Positions 11,445 to 22,600 of a stretch of 64,000 bases of DNA are shown here, in pieces (the first letter of the stretch is position 1; each line of letters begins with the position of its first letter). The stretch is from Daphnia pulex (lineage: Eukaryota; Arthropoda; Branchiopoda; Diplostraca; Daphniidae), in assembly GCF_021134715.1 (NCBI RefSeq), contig NC_060026.1:15057001-15121000 (forward strand), written 5' to 3'. The notes below the pieces were generated by a model. The model ran no database searches, was not told the origin of the DNA, and saw only the letters and a program-made list of their open reading frames with translations. The translations under genes and the position numbers were made by a program.

Positions 11445-12045
11445 AGTAGAAATTGCTTGCCTTTCAATGTCCTTCAGACGTGATCCTAGTATATACCAGA
11501 AATAATCGAATCACTCGTCCATCGGTAAATGCGTTGTAACACTGAAGCCAACATTTCTTTCGTGCTGTTCGAACTGTGAATCAAAATCGGTCAGGATAAA
11601 TAAATGTTAGTCTCTCAATATCGGCCAAACATTTTGATATTATTACGTTGATACTGTAGGTCTTGACACTGCAGTCTGCCCATTCTAGATCCTCTGCAAC
11701 AGGAATATCTCCCACAGCGTTATTGAAGAGTGGCATTTTCTCCGGAGTAACTCAGGTGAACTTCTAGGAGTATGACGGGCTGCCGTTGCATTTTTATTGA
11801 GTTGATACAAAACTTGACGTACAGCGTTTTCTACAGTTCCCGAAAATCGGGATTAAATTTCTAGTCAGTGAATCCTGTCGAACGGATAAAACATTAATTA
11901 GAAAGCCGATACGAAAATAAAAACATTTTATTATTTGTACCGGCTTATTTGAGGATGACCAGATGTCGATCCAACTGCAGCTTAATATGCTGTAGAAAGA
12001 TGTGTGAGAGCAGTTCCTTAATTTGCCTTTACCAATGAGCAATCC
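11445..12045. repeat. Decayed two-copy module, copy 2
   Basis: Diverged direct repeat of 10580-11190. The counterpart of the copy-1 exon lies near 11950-12035 on minus and has several indels and stops, so this copy is a relic. The direct orientation and 860-base offset point to an old tandem duplication. Confidence 0.65.
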
Positions 12046-12973
12046 TGAAATAAAAAGAATTATTTGAATTAATTAACTTCCTAAATATAATTTAATTTAA
12101 TTTGTTATGTGTGTTCATATTCTGGACTGGACAGTAGTAAAAAAAAAAACAATTTCAATTAGGGGTTGACAAACACTTGGAATTTGGAAAATTTCCACGG
12201 CTATTTTCTTTTGCTACAGAAGATTGCTATACCTTTTTATCATTTTAAATTTAAAAAAGGATGTGGGATGCCAAACATCAGTTCTCCGTTACCACAATGT
12301 TTTCTTATAGTCGCTCATATTTTAAAATGCGTTAAATTTAATCACCGGGAAAAGATTTTTCAAAACCAACGGAATCAAAATTGATATCAATAAACACTTA
12401 AGTTTGAGCAAGGCAACTCAATCGTAGGCTACGTGAAAAAATTGTAGAAAACACCTACCCCAGACGCACCAAATTTTTAAATGTGAAAACTGCGCGCCTT
12501 AAACAGCTCGAAATGGACTTGAATAGGTAAAAAACCCAAGACTGATAGGTAAAGAAATTTAGATATTCTTTCCTCTCTCTTTTGTATAACTAGCCGTAGG
12601 ACATTCAAGTGGAAGCGCGTAACGTTGTGTGCAGTGGAGACTGGAGAAATTGCGGGGATTTCAGTTGGCAACAGAGAACAGACAAGCGCCAGTGTTGAAC
12701 TGCTGAACATGAGTTGCGGATGGCAGTTTGTTTGTTTTATTTCGCAACTTTTGTCACGAAAATAATTTGAGTTAAATCCAACGAGTTGTTCATCGTTAAA
12801 TTGTAGTGAGTTGTTAGTGTTTGGACGGTGGGTAGAGCAAAGTTAAACCAGGAAAAGCGAGACATTTACCGAATTGTGGTCAACTCATGTTCTACTGCTT
12901 CGTAACATTCGTTGACATTTCAGCTTTGTCAAGTAGAGACTGGCAGACTGTTAAACTGGAAAAGAACAAAAGA
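12046..12973. other. No gene assigned (12,046-12,973)
   Basis: Contains A/T-rich spacer and a minus frame at 12477-12710 that has no recognisable domain. The last 200 bases lie upstream of a signal-peptide ATG at 12974 and may hold its promoter, although no TATA box is obvious. Confidence 0.45.
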
Positions 12974-13790
12974 TGATGAAAACTTTAAAATTTCTGTGCG
13001 TTATTCTTTCGTGCTCCTGCGTCACCGGTTTAGTGTGGCAATGCAGTCCTTTTGGAGATGGAATGTGATCAGTGGATAGGTAGGGTTCATTTCGTTTCAG
13101 GTTTCATTTTCCTCAGGCGCTGGAGAATGGCCGTGATGAGACTTTGCTAAGCACGAACGAGACAGGAAAAGAAATCGTTTCGGTTAAGACTGACGCATCA
13201 CAAAACTTCGTGTTATTAAATTTGGCCTTCAGTTCATACCGTCACCTTTTCAGCTGCTCTTCACCGAAGCACATCGAAAGATCGGAGTTCTGTTTCAAAA
13301 GTAGTAAAAATTAAACAAAAATAAATACAATTATTAAACAAATAATCCTTGTTATAACAATAAATTGTCAATTTCGTAAATTTCAAATGTCATTCACAGA
13401 TGGGAATTTGGTTGTCATGGAAACTGACAGTTGCGTCGATTCTTCTTCAGGCAGAATACCATATCCAGGTAGGATAGTGCCAATTAGACTCTCATGAATG
13501 GCTTCGATTAAAATCAACTCATTTAACAGGAATGGAAAACGGAGTTTTACTTTTGACTCAAATCGAAAATGGATATCGAATGGCAAAACGCGCCTAAATT
13601 TGTAGGGGAAATGATGACAAATTGTTGGCAAAAAGAACCAAAAGAAAGGCCGACCTTCTCCCAACTGGCTGACGTAATAGAAAAACAAATAGAGTCCGTT
13701 GTCGGCATCGATTATTTAAATTTAAATGGAGCAGAAAGTGGAAATGGCCTAAGCAGAGAAATAATCGATCCTACCATAACGGATAGTTAA
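12974..13790 (+). pseudogene. Internally deleted receptor tyrosine kinase pseudogene
   Basis: Four exon-like blocks: 12974-13079, 13117-13300, 13400-13468 and 13530-13790. Block 1 starts with a signal peptide (MMKTLKFLCVILSCSC). Blocks 2-3 encode a Cys- and Asn-rich, extracellular-looking stretch. Block 3 then passes in frame into GRIPYPG and block 4 into MENGVLLLTQIENGYRM, CWQKEPKERPTFSQL and VVGIDYLNLN. Those last motifs are the C-lobe end of a receptor tyrosine kinase, resembling the VEGFR/PDGFR (Pvr-like) group. Transmembrane and most kinase exons are absent. Block 1 has a premature TGA. Block 4 is frameshifted near 13592, as if about 8 bases between GYRMAK and APKF were lost. The PYPG|M phase-1 intron is typical of receptor tyrosine kinases. 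Confidence 0.7.
13036..13445 (+). repeat. Direct repeat A1 (RTK 5' region)
   Basis: About 410 bases that align nearly end to end with 18194-18610 in the same orientation. The repeat includes part of exon 1, intron 1, exon 2, intron 2 and the start of exon 3 of the RTK-like pseudogene. Substitutions are few, which points to a fairly recent duplication. Confidence 0.9.
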
Positions 13791-13959
13791 GAATTTTTTT
13801 AAAATGGGACAACGAAATCGCCTTCACCAATAAAAGTCGACTTATTATCTGTTATTAACTTTATGTTTGAATTTTTGCAATCCCTAACCCAACATGACGC
13901 GAATAAACTACCTCCCTCCCTTATACTTTAGTCCATTTACCTTTTTTAAGGGGATGAAA

Positions 13960-14220
13960 TCGTATCGTATCAATGGAAGAAAATATCAAACAGTTCCGAG
14001 TGCGTCGATCAATGCCATCGTGTTAAAAGACAGTCACTTTTCTGAAAATGATGCGGATGCCAACGAATTAACCGCTCGATTAAATTCCCTGGACTGTGAT
14101 TGGCGTTCACGGGTGGAGAGCCACACCACTGCTTTGGTGAATAGACGGGAAAATCGACCGAAAGCGGTTGACGAAAAGTTGGAAAAATGTCAAAGGCAAA
14201 CAAGGAGGTTCATAAACTAG
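13960..14220 (+). CDS. Open frame, spectrin-repeat-like, unknown
   Basis: A plus frame of about 87 codons follows a ttttttaag acceptor-like site and ends at TAG (14220). It is hydrophilic and helical, with the pattern LTARLNSLDCDW and RRENRPKAVDEKLEK, which resembles a spectrin repeat. The likeness is weak and no flanking exons were found. It is probably a leftover exon, like its neighbours. Confidence 0.3.
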   Translation, partial: SYRINGRKYQTVPSASINAIVLKDSHFSENDADANELTARLNSLDCDWRSRVESHTTALVNRRENRPKAVDEKLEKCQRQTRRFIN

Positions 14221-14339
14221 TTGATAAACGTTTTCGACTAGGATGTCTTCTCTTAAAATAACTTGGTAACACTAAAGCACCGAAAATGTTCTCTAGGCGG
14301 CCCTAACAATAAAAAAACAAATGGAAAACCAAACCTGAT

Positions 14340-15145
14340 ATCCTGCAGATGATCCTTGACTAGTTGATCCAACGTATTCCCCACCAACGGAATGGAGTTG
14401 ATGGACCAGACTGTTGCTGCTGAGGCAATTCGTATCTACCGCCGGAAGGATGAGAGGTGGATGATGATGCTGGATCACTACCGTTATTGGTTGATGCCGA
14501 CGAAACACTGCATTGAGGATGCTGCCAGATATTCTAGTTGAATAGTTGTCACCTCAAGAGTCGGTTGGCAACACACGTTCAGTATTAACGGCGACGAACT
14601 GGGTCATAATGGGACACGGAACTATCTATAGTTGTAGGTCTAATAAAAATAAAAAATTCTGTAGTGAAATTGTTTGACCCATTCTTCATTTAGTAGAAAT
14701 AGAGAAGAAGATAAATCGCTTTCATAAAGCCGCTGATGTGTTACCCAGCTGGTCCTTTACCTGATGTACACCATTTCCCACTGTCGGCAACTTGGTCCAA
14801 CTGTTTAAATTATAACCTGCGACACGGCAGAGTCTCCAAGTGTTCATAAATGTAAAGCTCTGCAACCTGTTGAACCGAACCAAAATGGACACGTCAGGTG
14901 ATATGTAATACATTTGAATAGCTGTGACATCATGCAGCAGCGAAAGAATAATGAATTTCTTTTACCATTTGATCATTTGGGTGCGAATGTTGCTCCAACA
15001 AGTCATGACAGTCTCTTTTCACTTCAGTTTCCAACCGATTAACATCCGGATGATTGCGGATGGTGGCGTAAAGTATATGGGCTGCGTCTCTTCATGCGTC
15101 GAGCAGACGCGCTGTGGTCAAACATGCGTATCAGACAGCTACAAG
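14340..15145 (-). pseudogene. Multi-exon gene fragment with stops, unknown family
   Basis: On minus, three exon-like stretches follow one another. The first, near 15145-14970, reads RDAAHILYATIRNHPDVNRL, then EVKRDCHDLLEQ, and ends at a gtaaaag donor. The second, near 14870-14758, reads VAELYIYEHLETLPC, then a TAA, then QLDQVADSGKWCTS before gtaaag. The third, near 14515-14370, reads SVSSASTNNGSDPASSSTS, then RYELPQQQQSGPST. In-frame stops occur before the first and within the second stretch. This was clearly protein coding once, but I cannot name the family. Confidence 0.5.
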
Positions 15146-15399
15146 AAATGAGTAGTAGGAGACCTACAATAGATAGAAGGAAAAAATGTTCTTGCTTAAA
15201 TGTGTAATTAAGTTTGCATCCATAAGAGACCATAACCATTTACAGGATAAAAGCTATTGTTTTTTTTTCTATCACTCACATAATCAGCTGCAGAATCTGC
15301 GTCATCTTCTCGAAATTCTGACAAAAAATCCAACTTTTTGGATCAAAAGTTGTGGATTAGATATAAGGTAAGCAGCAAACGTTCCAATTGACTACCTCA

Positions 15400-18193
15400 T
15401 GATTCATCTACAACAAAAAAATCTTTAATATCAACCTCATTTACAATAAAATGTGTTCACAATGGCCAATTTATATTACCTCTTTTTATTCTACCTGGTA
15501 TGCATGACACGTGAGTGTTGAGTGGAAAATCTTCTATTTTCTCTCTTGGCAAATTTCAGTCCAAAAGTTTTCAGAAACAGAATTCTTCTCATAGACTGGC
15601 GACATTTTTCAACTGCAATTTTTTTTTCTTGAAGTGCAACTAAATATCTGGCTTGAAAAGTTCAGACAGGCTCAGGTTTGGGTTGATAATTATTCAGGAT
15701 GCATGTGGCTAAACTATGAATGATTCAATTCACTTTTTTAGTTGTTTGTTCTTCATCAGCAGAAGCTACTTGAACAGTTCTAAGGTATACTTGCAAGGCT
15801 TGGTCGCATTCTGGTTATTATAAATTTTGTTACAATTTAATTTTGCTTTCACTTACTTCGATTCTTGTAAAACCACTTATATTAACCACACACACGAAGG
15901 AACGCAGAGCTGGAACCCAACGTTACCTAACCAACGCGCGCAAATTACCAACACTTTCAATTTAATGAAACGATTGCTAATGCGAATTGGGGCACTTAAT
16001 CAGTCGGCAATTCGCAATTGAAATTACAATTCGCGATAGGTACAAAAAAAGTTCTTACCTGCTGCCTTTACTTTGATGAATGTCGTGGGGTTGGCTCGGG
16101 TGAGTAGAATTTTCTGCATATTACGTCAACGCACAACTCTACAACCTCAATCTCAATAGAATCAAACAATTAAATGGTTCGCACTTTGACACAACAACAC
16201 TATGAACTGATTTGGCTCACCCAGACTTGTAAGTCTGTTGCCCAACTGTTTCCTAAACAACGAAAGTAGTAGGTATTAGCCACTTAAGTAAACTAATTAA
16301 GTTGTTGAAATTTTTTTAAATTTCTTTTCAGCTTTTTCATTTTAAATTCCATTAGACCATTAGGTTGTAGTAAATTAGTACTGAACAAAATTTAAAGAGT
16401 TTCAATTTTGCACTGCAGACGAACATTTATGAGAACCGAAAAGCGGCGATGACAAATTAAATCAGCGAAAAACCGAAAAAAAAAAAAAAAAAAATTTTCT
16501 TTCTTCTTTTTTGTTTGCCAATGAAAATTTGAAATTGAATTTCAGCAATTTTGATTTTTAAATTTATTTGGTGTGACACTGACTGACCTTACAAACTAAA
16601 ACCGTATGTTTTATAGTTACGTGAGAGAATGCCTTCCTAAGTGACCCTTATCTTCTTTCAAATACTTATTCCACGAACAGAACAGTGAAACTCAAATGTG
16701 GATCTTTAAGTTGAAGTAGAATTATTAGCTGCAAACTTTCCGATTCAGAGCAGCGGCTGTAAGGTATGGCAGATAGGAGCACTGGATCGGTCCTGCTTGT
16801 GGCATCAATCTTGTCTTAAGAAAATCAATATCGATCTTAACTTATTAAGGAAACCAAAATTCACACTTCTCTTCCTTGTCCACCTTCTTTCGCCCTACAA
16901 AGGCTACAAGTTCAATCGCCCCGTTGGTTGCTGCGGTGTATCGGCAGTAAATGGTTCTTCCACAGACTAAGATTGGTTCTTCTTTGGGCTGCTATTCGAC
17001 ACGTTACTGCTGTCAAAATCGACAATCAAGAAATCAATGGCGAAATCAAGGAATGACACTGGAAGAATAAGGAAATCATACTATTATAAGTCACTACCTT
17101 GTAATGCGTATTGTTCGATCCGATGCCACAACTTCAAGTATTTTTAATGTCAATGTTGTGCTTCCGCCAAGTGGAAGAACCTTCCGGTAAAATACTATCC
17201 GGAAGTCCGCACAACGAGGTTTCTTCATCCATGCCATTGTTTCATCGTTCACAACACCAGCCGGCATAGGATTGGCACAGTATCAGCGGAAACGGCCCAG
17301 ACTCGCTAATAAGATAATTCTAGACAAAAATTGAAAGTGAAGGGGGGAAAAATGATTTAGTCGTCATGGGGCGACAGCTAATTTACACACGCCGTTCATA
17401 CCAAGGCTTCGTTCTCGGAAGTGACAGGAAAAAGCGCCACTTTGGTTTACCACAAAATCGGACAGAAAAGGACTAAAGGAAAATTTCTTACCTTAATTAC
17501 CTTATAATGCGTATTGTTCGATCACTTAACTGCAACTCGTCCGTCTGAATAAAAATTCAGCCACCACTGGGCCAAATCGTTTAGCAGATATGTGATCTTG
17601 GTCGTGATTTACTTGTCGGCGATACATCGTGGCCACGCTGCTCTAAACACTTCCAACACCGAAGCAATTGTGTAAACCCTGTTTAAATTTGTTCCCGGTT
17701 TTGCGGTTTCCCAATCTTTGATCGGAATATTTGAGCCGTTTTCCAACACAACAAAATAAAGTCAGACAGAGACTTATTTATTCTTCACTTGGAACCAGCT
17801 GGCCCGTCGGCATTAGGAGGTGGCCATGTAGAGAATGCAGCAGTCTGCATAATAATTCCGTAACCGGATCTGCCTCGGACGTCACCAATCAGCTGCCCCA
17901 ATTTCTAATGAACAAATAATTAAAGAGACTTTACAGTAATTTTTTGGTAGCTGCGAATATTTGCTGCAAAAGCCTAACCTAACTTATTTAAAAAAAAATA
18001 ACATACTAAATTAATTAAAAAAATCTCTGCTGTACTTACGGATTAACTTGTCCTTATTATGTGTTTTTCAATGTACAGTTCCGCAACTTAACTTGAGTCG
18101 GTTGTTGATTCGTACTACTAAAATATTTTCATGACGTCGATAATTTTGTTTGGGGTTTTACGTTGTTTGCAAGGCTATCGTAGAACGTTAACC
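15400..18193. other. Gene-poor stretch (15,400-18,193)
   Basis: No intact gene is supported. Bases 15965-16120 belong to a repeat shared with 22435-22600. The phrase aatgcgtattgttcgatc occurs at about 17105 and 17508, marking another small local duplication. A poly(A) run lies at about 16478-16495. Confidence 0.5.
15965..16120. repeat. Direct repeat B1
   Basis: Aligns with 22435-22600. Shared blocks include ttcgcaattgaaatta, ggtacaaaaaaagttctt and a run through acctgctgcctttacttt. On minus the core reads as an exon-like ANPTTFIKVKAA followed by a gtaagaac donor. The pair flanks the C1q gene on both sides. Confidence 0.85.
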
Positions 18194-18610
18194 TTGTGGC
18201 AATGCAGTTCTTCCTTTTGGAGATGGGATGTGATCAGTGAACTGGTAGGTTTAATTTCGTTTCAGGTTTCATTTTCCTCAGGCGCTGGCGGATGGCCGTG
18301 ATGAGACTTTGCTAAGCACGAACGAGACAGCTGGAAAAGAAATAGTTTCTGTTAAGAATAACGCAACACAAAACTTCGTGTTCCATTTTACCTTCAGTTC
18401 ATACCGTAACACCTTCAGCTGCTCTTCACCGAAGCACATCGAGAGATCCGAGTTCTGTTTCAAAGGTAGTAAAAATGGAACAAAAATAAATTCAATTATT
18501 AGACAAATCATTATTATTATATCAATAAATTGTTATGTTATTTCGTAAATTTTAAATTTACAGATGGGAATTTGGTTGTCATGGAAACTGATAGTTGCAT
18601 CGTTTCTTTG
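18194..18610 (+). repeat. Direct repeat A2, directly upstream of and into C1q gene
   Basis: Second copy of the RTK 5' region (see 13036-13445). Exon 1 remnant and exon 2 (18282-18465) are open and splice-consistent in the RTK frame, with the peptide ALADGRDETLLSTNET and later CSSPKHIERSEFCFK. The homology ends about 45 bases inside the first coding exon of the C1q gene, so it supplies that gene's upstream region and its first codons. These upstream exons may serve as 5' untranslated exons of the C1q transcript. Confidence 0.85.
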
Positions 18611-20683
18611 TCTGACAAGTTTGGCTTCATCGTCTGAGCCTCGCGAGGATAAAACGCCAATTAAAATTTCATCCGTGAAATTTGAATCTGTTTGTGTTAA
18701 TATTTACGACAGTCAAACAACTAAAAACAACAAGAAAATCTATTTCTACTCGCCGATGGCTCTGCTAAATCACCTGAATGTCATTTCTATTAACAATAAA
18801 ACGAGCACCCATGGAACTCTCAGTGTCAGTTTTCGCATCTGGAATCAAGAAGTAAAAAAAAAAGTGGTCGAACAACTCAATCAGCAGTTCCCCAGTCAAA
18901 CTATTGAGCCCAGTCACGTGAAAGTCCTTCCTTTCGACAGTGTCAGACTGACCAGCAAAGTGCAATCTGCTGATTTCTCACTGACTAATGAGTGGATTCT
19001 GTATGACAATCAGCAATCACTCAGGTTTACCTTGATCTGCCCGACACCGGAAGATTGCGGTCGAGTGAGGACTCAAATGCTAAAATTTCCTACACAATTT
19101 GAACATTTGCAACTTGAATTTAATCCTAAATTGAACGACGGTGCGCTGAATTTAAAAAACTGGATAAACAAAAAAAAGTTTAATTTAATTTTTGAATTTC
19201 TAGATGATTGTGTCAATGATGATGGGGTTATATCTGAAGAAAATAAATTGCCAGCACAAGACAACAAAGGTATTAAAAATGGATTCATTCTGATTCATTA
19301 TCACAATTCTATTCGCGAATGAAATGGCCCTAACATAAAAAATTTACATTTTTAGAAACAATGGCAAATTTTGAAGCTAAATTTGCGAAAGAGCTAATCG
19401 CCATTAGGGAAGGTAATATACATAAAAAATTAATTAATTAAGCTGTAGAAGTTAAAAATGTATAGCCTATTAATTTTTTTAAACTGAAAGGTTTTACAGA
19501 TTTAAAAGAATTAAAAACAAAATATTTTGTGAATTTCAGAAACTAAAAAGGAATTTGCAGCAATTTCACAGATGTTTTCAGATAAAATTAAAGTCACTGA
19601 AGAAAATCTCGCAGGTAATTTCAAATTATTGTGAACGAGATTCTTTCTTTTTCTTGCACGAGTTTTTTTTTACATTCCACAGCGGGACTTATTTTGTGTG
19701 ATAACCAAAATTAAATTTAGCATCTTCTAATTAATTAATTTAATTAATTTCTAAATCGCTAACATGAAATCAAATTACGACTAAAGTCTAATATGAATTT
19801 TCCAGTGGTACAACAGAAGTTGGAAATTACCCAAAAAGAGTTGGATGCCACCAAAACATTATTGACCTCAACAACATCGAGCACAAATGCGGATGCGGTC
19901 ATTGCCGATTTGACAACAAAATTAAATGGTAAATGATAAACTTAAAGTTTGTTTACAATATACGATAAATTAAATTGTGAATTAAATTGTTTTTAACAGC
20001 CCGAACGAGTGAAATAGTCGACATTGGTAAAATGCCAACCTCGTGTGCGGATCTGCAGCATATTGGACATAAACTGAGCGGATTCTTTTCAGTCAAAGGA
20101 ACGAAAAAGATGGAAATGATTTACTGCAACTTTTTTGCCAATCAAAATGGTACGTCTTGTTCATGTTTCCTGGTTATTGTTTGTCTAATTCTTTTGTTTT
20201 ACAGACAAACAAAAATGGATCGGATACGCCGACGTCAAATCTGCGCCCGTCCATTTCTACGTCCAGAGAAATTCGCCATTTAACACAATTAACACTCCGA
20301 TTCCGTTCGATTTGGCGGTGGTGAACGAGGGAAACGCCATGGATTTGTCATCAGGGAAATTCACGGCACCGCGACCGGGAATTTATTTTTTCTCATTCGC
20401 GGGACTGGCGCGTCTTAAATCTGAATTATTGGTTTGGTTTTGGTCTTCTCTTTACTTGAACGGGAATCGAATCGGGGAGAGTCATGTTGAAGAGAGAAAC
20501 GTTCCCGTTGATCAATATAGTCCGTTGACCCTTCAGTCGACGCTCAACTTGAAAAAAGGCGATCGAGTCTGGATGATGATTGGTTATTCTGGTTCAGACT
20601 CGTATTTGGTTGAATTCGAAGGTGACCACTCGACCCATTTCACGGGTTTCATGTTGGAGGAAGAAATTATGGCGTCCCTTTGA
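18564..20683 (+). CDS. Secreted coiled-coil C1q-domain protein
   Basis: Six exons (18564-19269, 19356-19412, 19540-19614, 19806-19928, 20000-20149, 20205-20683), all introns phase 1, give 529 residues. Residues 1-22 form a signal peptide (WLSWKLIVASFLCLTSLASS). An N-terminal domain of about 200 residues follows, with N-glycosylation sites and a Cys pair. Short exons then encode a coiled coil (FEAKFAKELIAIRE; QQKLEITQKELDATKTLL). Next comes a fibrinogen-like piece, GKMPTSCADLQHIGHKLSGF, ending in Cys, and then a C-terminal C1q domain (VHFYVQR; FTAPRPGIYFFSF; LNLKKGDRVWMMIGY; THFTGFMLEEE). C1q/TNF-like domains trimerise and bind ligands outside the cell. A recognition or matrix role is plausible but not shown. 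The ATG lies directly at a tttacag acceptor, so at least one upstream non-coding exon is likely. Confidence 0.85.
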
Positions 20684-20749
20684 GGTTCAACTTCATCGGC
20701 GATCACGAACCGAAAAATAAAATGAACGTCGACACGAAAATTTGGGGAG

Positions 20750-22210
20750 GAGAATTTTAAGGGGGAAGGGAAGATAATTCATTCGATTTTAATTCATTAA
20801 GGAGCGGGCATTTCTGTACCAAAATTGAACTGTGGATGCAAATACATTTAGTGAATACACAAACCGAATTTCAAAATTCTATCTGTAAAACTCTAGACGT
20901 TATAATTAAAAAAAAAAACAATTTTGATTGCCAAATTATTACAAAAAGTGAGAGACCTTAAAATGGGAGAAAATTCATTCGCGTTTAATTCGTTTACGGT
21001 TTGGTATTTTCCCAAAAATTCTTTTACTGATGAATTCAAATTTCGGTTCTGCACTCGTCCAGAAAAAATCGCTTTTCTAACTCTAAAAATAAGGGCAGGG
21101 AACATGAAAAACTCATTTTGATTGCCAGATATAAAAATTGATTTTATTTTTAATTTTTAAATTTCTCTTGGAAATTGGAATTAACACGAAAACGATGCAA
21201 CTACACATCTCGTTTATATTTAAGAAAGTTTTTATTATTTCAATTTGATTTACATAAATTTTAATTTCATTTTAATAAACTTTTCTCACGGACGCAGCAG
21301 GTCGCAAGATGAGAAAAATAAGGGAAGGGAAGAAAATTCATTCGACTCTTATTCATTAAGGAGTGGGAATATTTTTACGAAAATTGAACTGTCGATGCAA
21401 CTAAATATTTTTAATGCACACACCAACTTTCAATTGTCTACCTGTAAAAATGTGGGCGTGGCAAGTAAAAAACCAATTTTGATTGCCAGATTTAGGCCTA
21501 TAAAAGGCGCGTTTGATAAGAAATAAGAGAAAATTCATTTGCTTCTAATTCGTTAACGTATTGGAAATTTTTCAAAATTTCTTCACAGTTCCATGCTTAT
21601 TATAGTTGTGCATGGCTGAACACAAATTCACGCGTTTATCTGCAAAATCAAGGGCAGGGATTTGAATTTGATTAATCCCCCTTCCCCAAAAAATTTAAAC
21701 TTCAATTTGATTGCCGATCGCAGCTTCAAATCACATTAAAATTAAAGCTGAAACGCTCATATATTTAAAAACAAAAACAAAAAATTTCGGGACTAAAAAA
21801 AAATAGGGAAGGAAAAAAATCGATCAAATCTAATTCGTGGAGGAGTGGGAATTTCTAAACGGAAATTGAAATGTGGATGCAACTAGACATTTTTAATTCA
21901 CAAACGAATTTTCGCGGTTCTATCTGTAACAATGTGGACGTGATAAGAAGAAAACCGATTTTATACTGCCCCATTTACAATATAGAGGGTGGACTAGAAA
22001 TGGGAGATAATTCATTCGCCTCGAATTCATTTACGGTTTAGAATTTAAAAATTAAATCAAAATTGCACATAGATAAACCGCACGCATAGCTGAACACAAA
22101 TTCGCTTGTTTATCTGTAAAATTTAAAGGCGGGGGACGTGAATCCTCCAAAAAATTTCTCAATTTGTTTTCTTGTTGCAGCTTGAAATTAAATAAAATCA
22201 TCACGAGAAA
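20750..22210. repeat. Three degenerate tandem units of about 500 bases
   Basis: Units begin near 20755, 21305 and 21795. Each starts with gggaag-gaaga/aaattcattcga, continues through aggagtgggaatttct-acgaaaattgaactgtggatgcaa and ctgtaaaa-tgtggacgt, and has a second half with agaaaattcattcgc-tctaattcgttacg and gctgaacacaaattc. Identity is moderate and indels are frequent. The array lies directly 3' of the C1q stop codon and the first unit overlaps its likely 3' UTR. No coding function is visible. Confidence 0.75.
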
Positions 22211-22434
22211 GAAACTCTTTTAGTGCCTAAGTATCTCGTTTATCTTTGGTAATTGAATTGAATTGCGTTTCACTTTTTCGGTTTCAATTTTCAAAATTTG
22301 AATTTCACCCGCCACAACCGCCTGAAAAAATGGACAGACGCGCCATCTATTCGCACGGTGTGAAAATGACGAAAAAGCAACAGCCGTTTGAAAATGAAAG
22401 GCCAACTTTTCAATTTTAATTTAATCATGTCGTA

Positions 22435-22600
22435 AAAGCTAATTGAACGATATATTGCTGATGCGAATTATGGCACGTGATCAGTCGACAATTCGCAATT
22501 GAAATTAAAATTTACAACAGGTACAAAAAAAGTTCTTACCTGCTGCCTTTACTTTGATGAATGTCGTGGTGTTGGCTCAGGTGAGTGGAATTTTCTGCAT
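22435..22600. repeat. Direct repeat B2
   Basis: Copy of 15965-16120 in the same orientation. The exon-like frame on minus is conserved at ANTTTFIKVKAA, but an in-frame stop precedes it here. With B1 it brackets the C1q locus at about 6.5 kb spacing. Confidence 0.85.
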
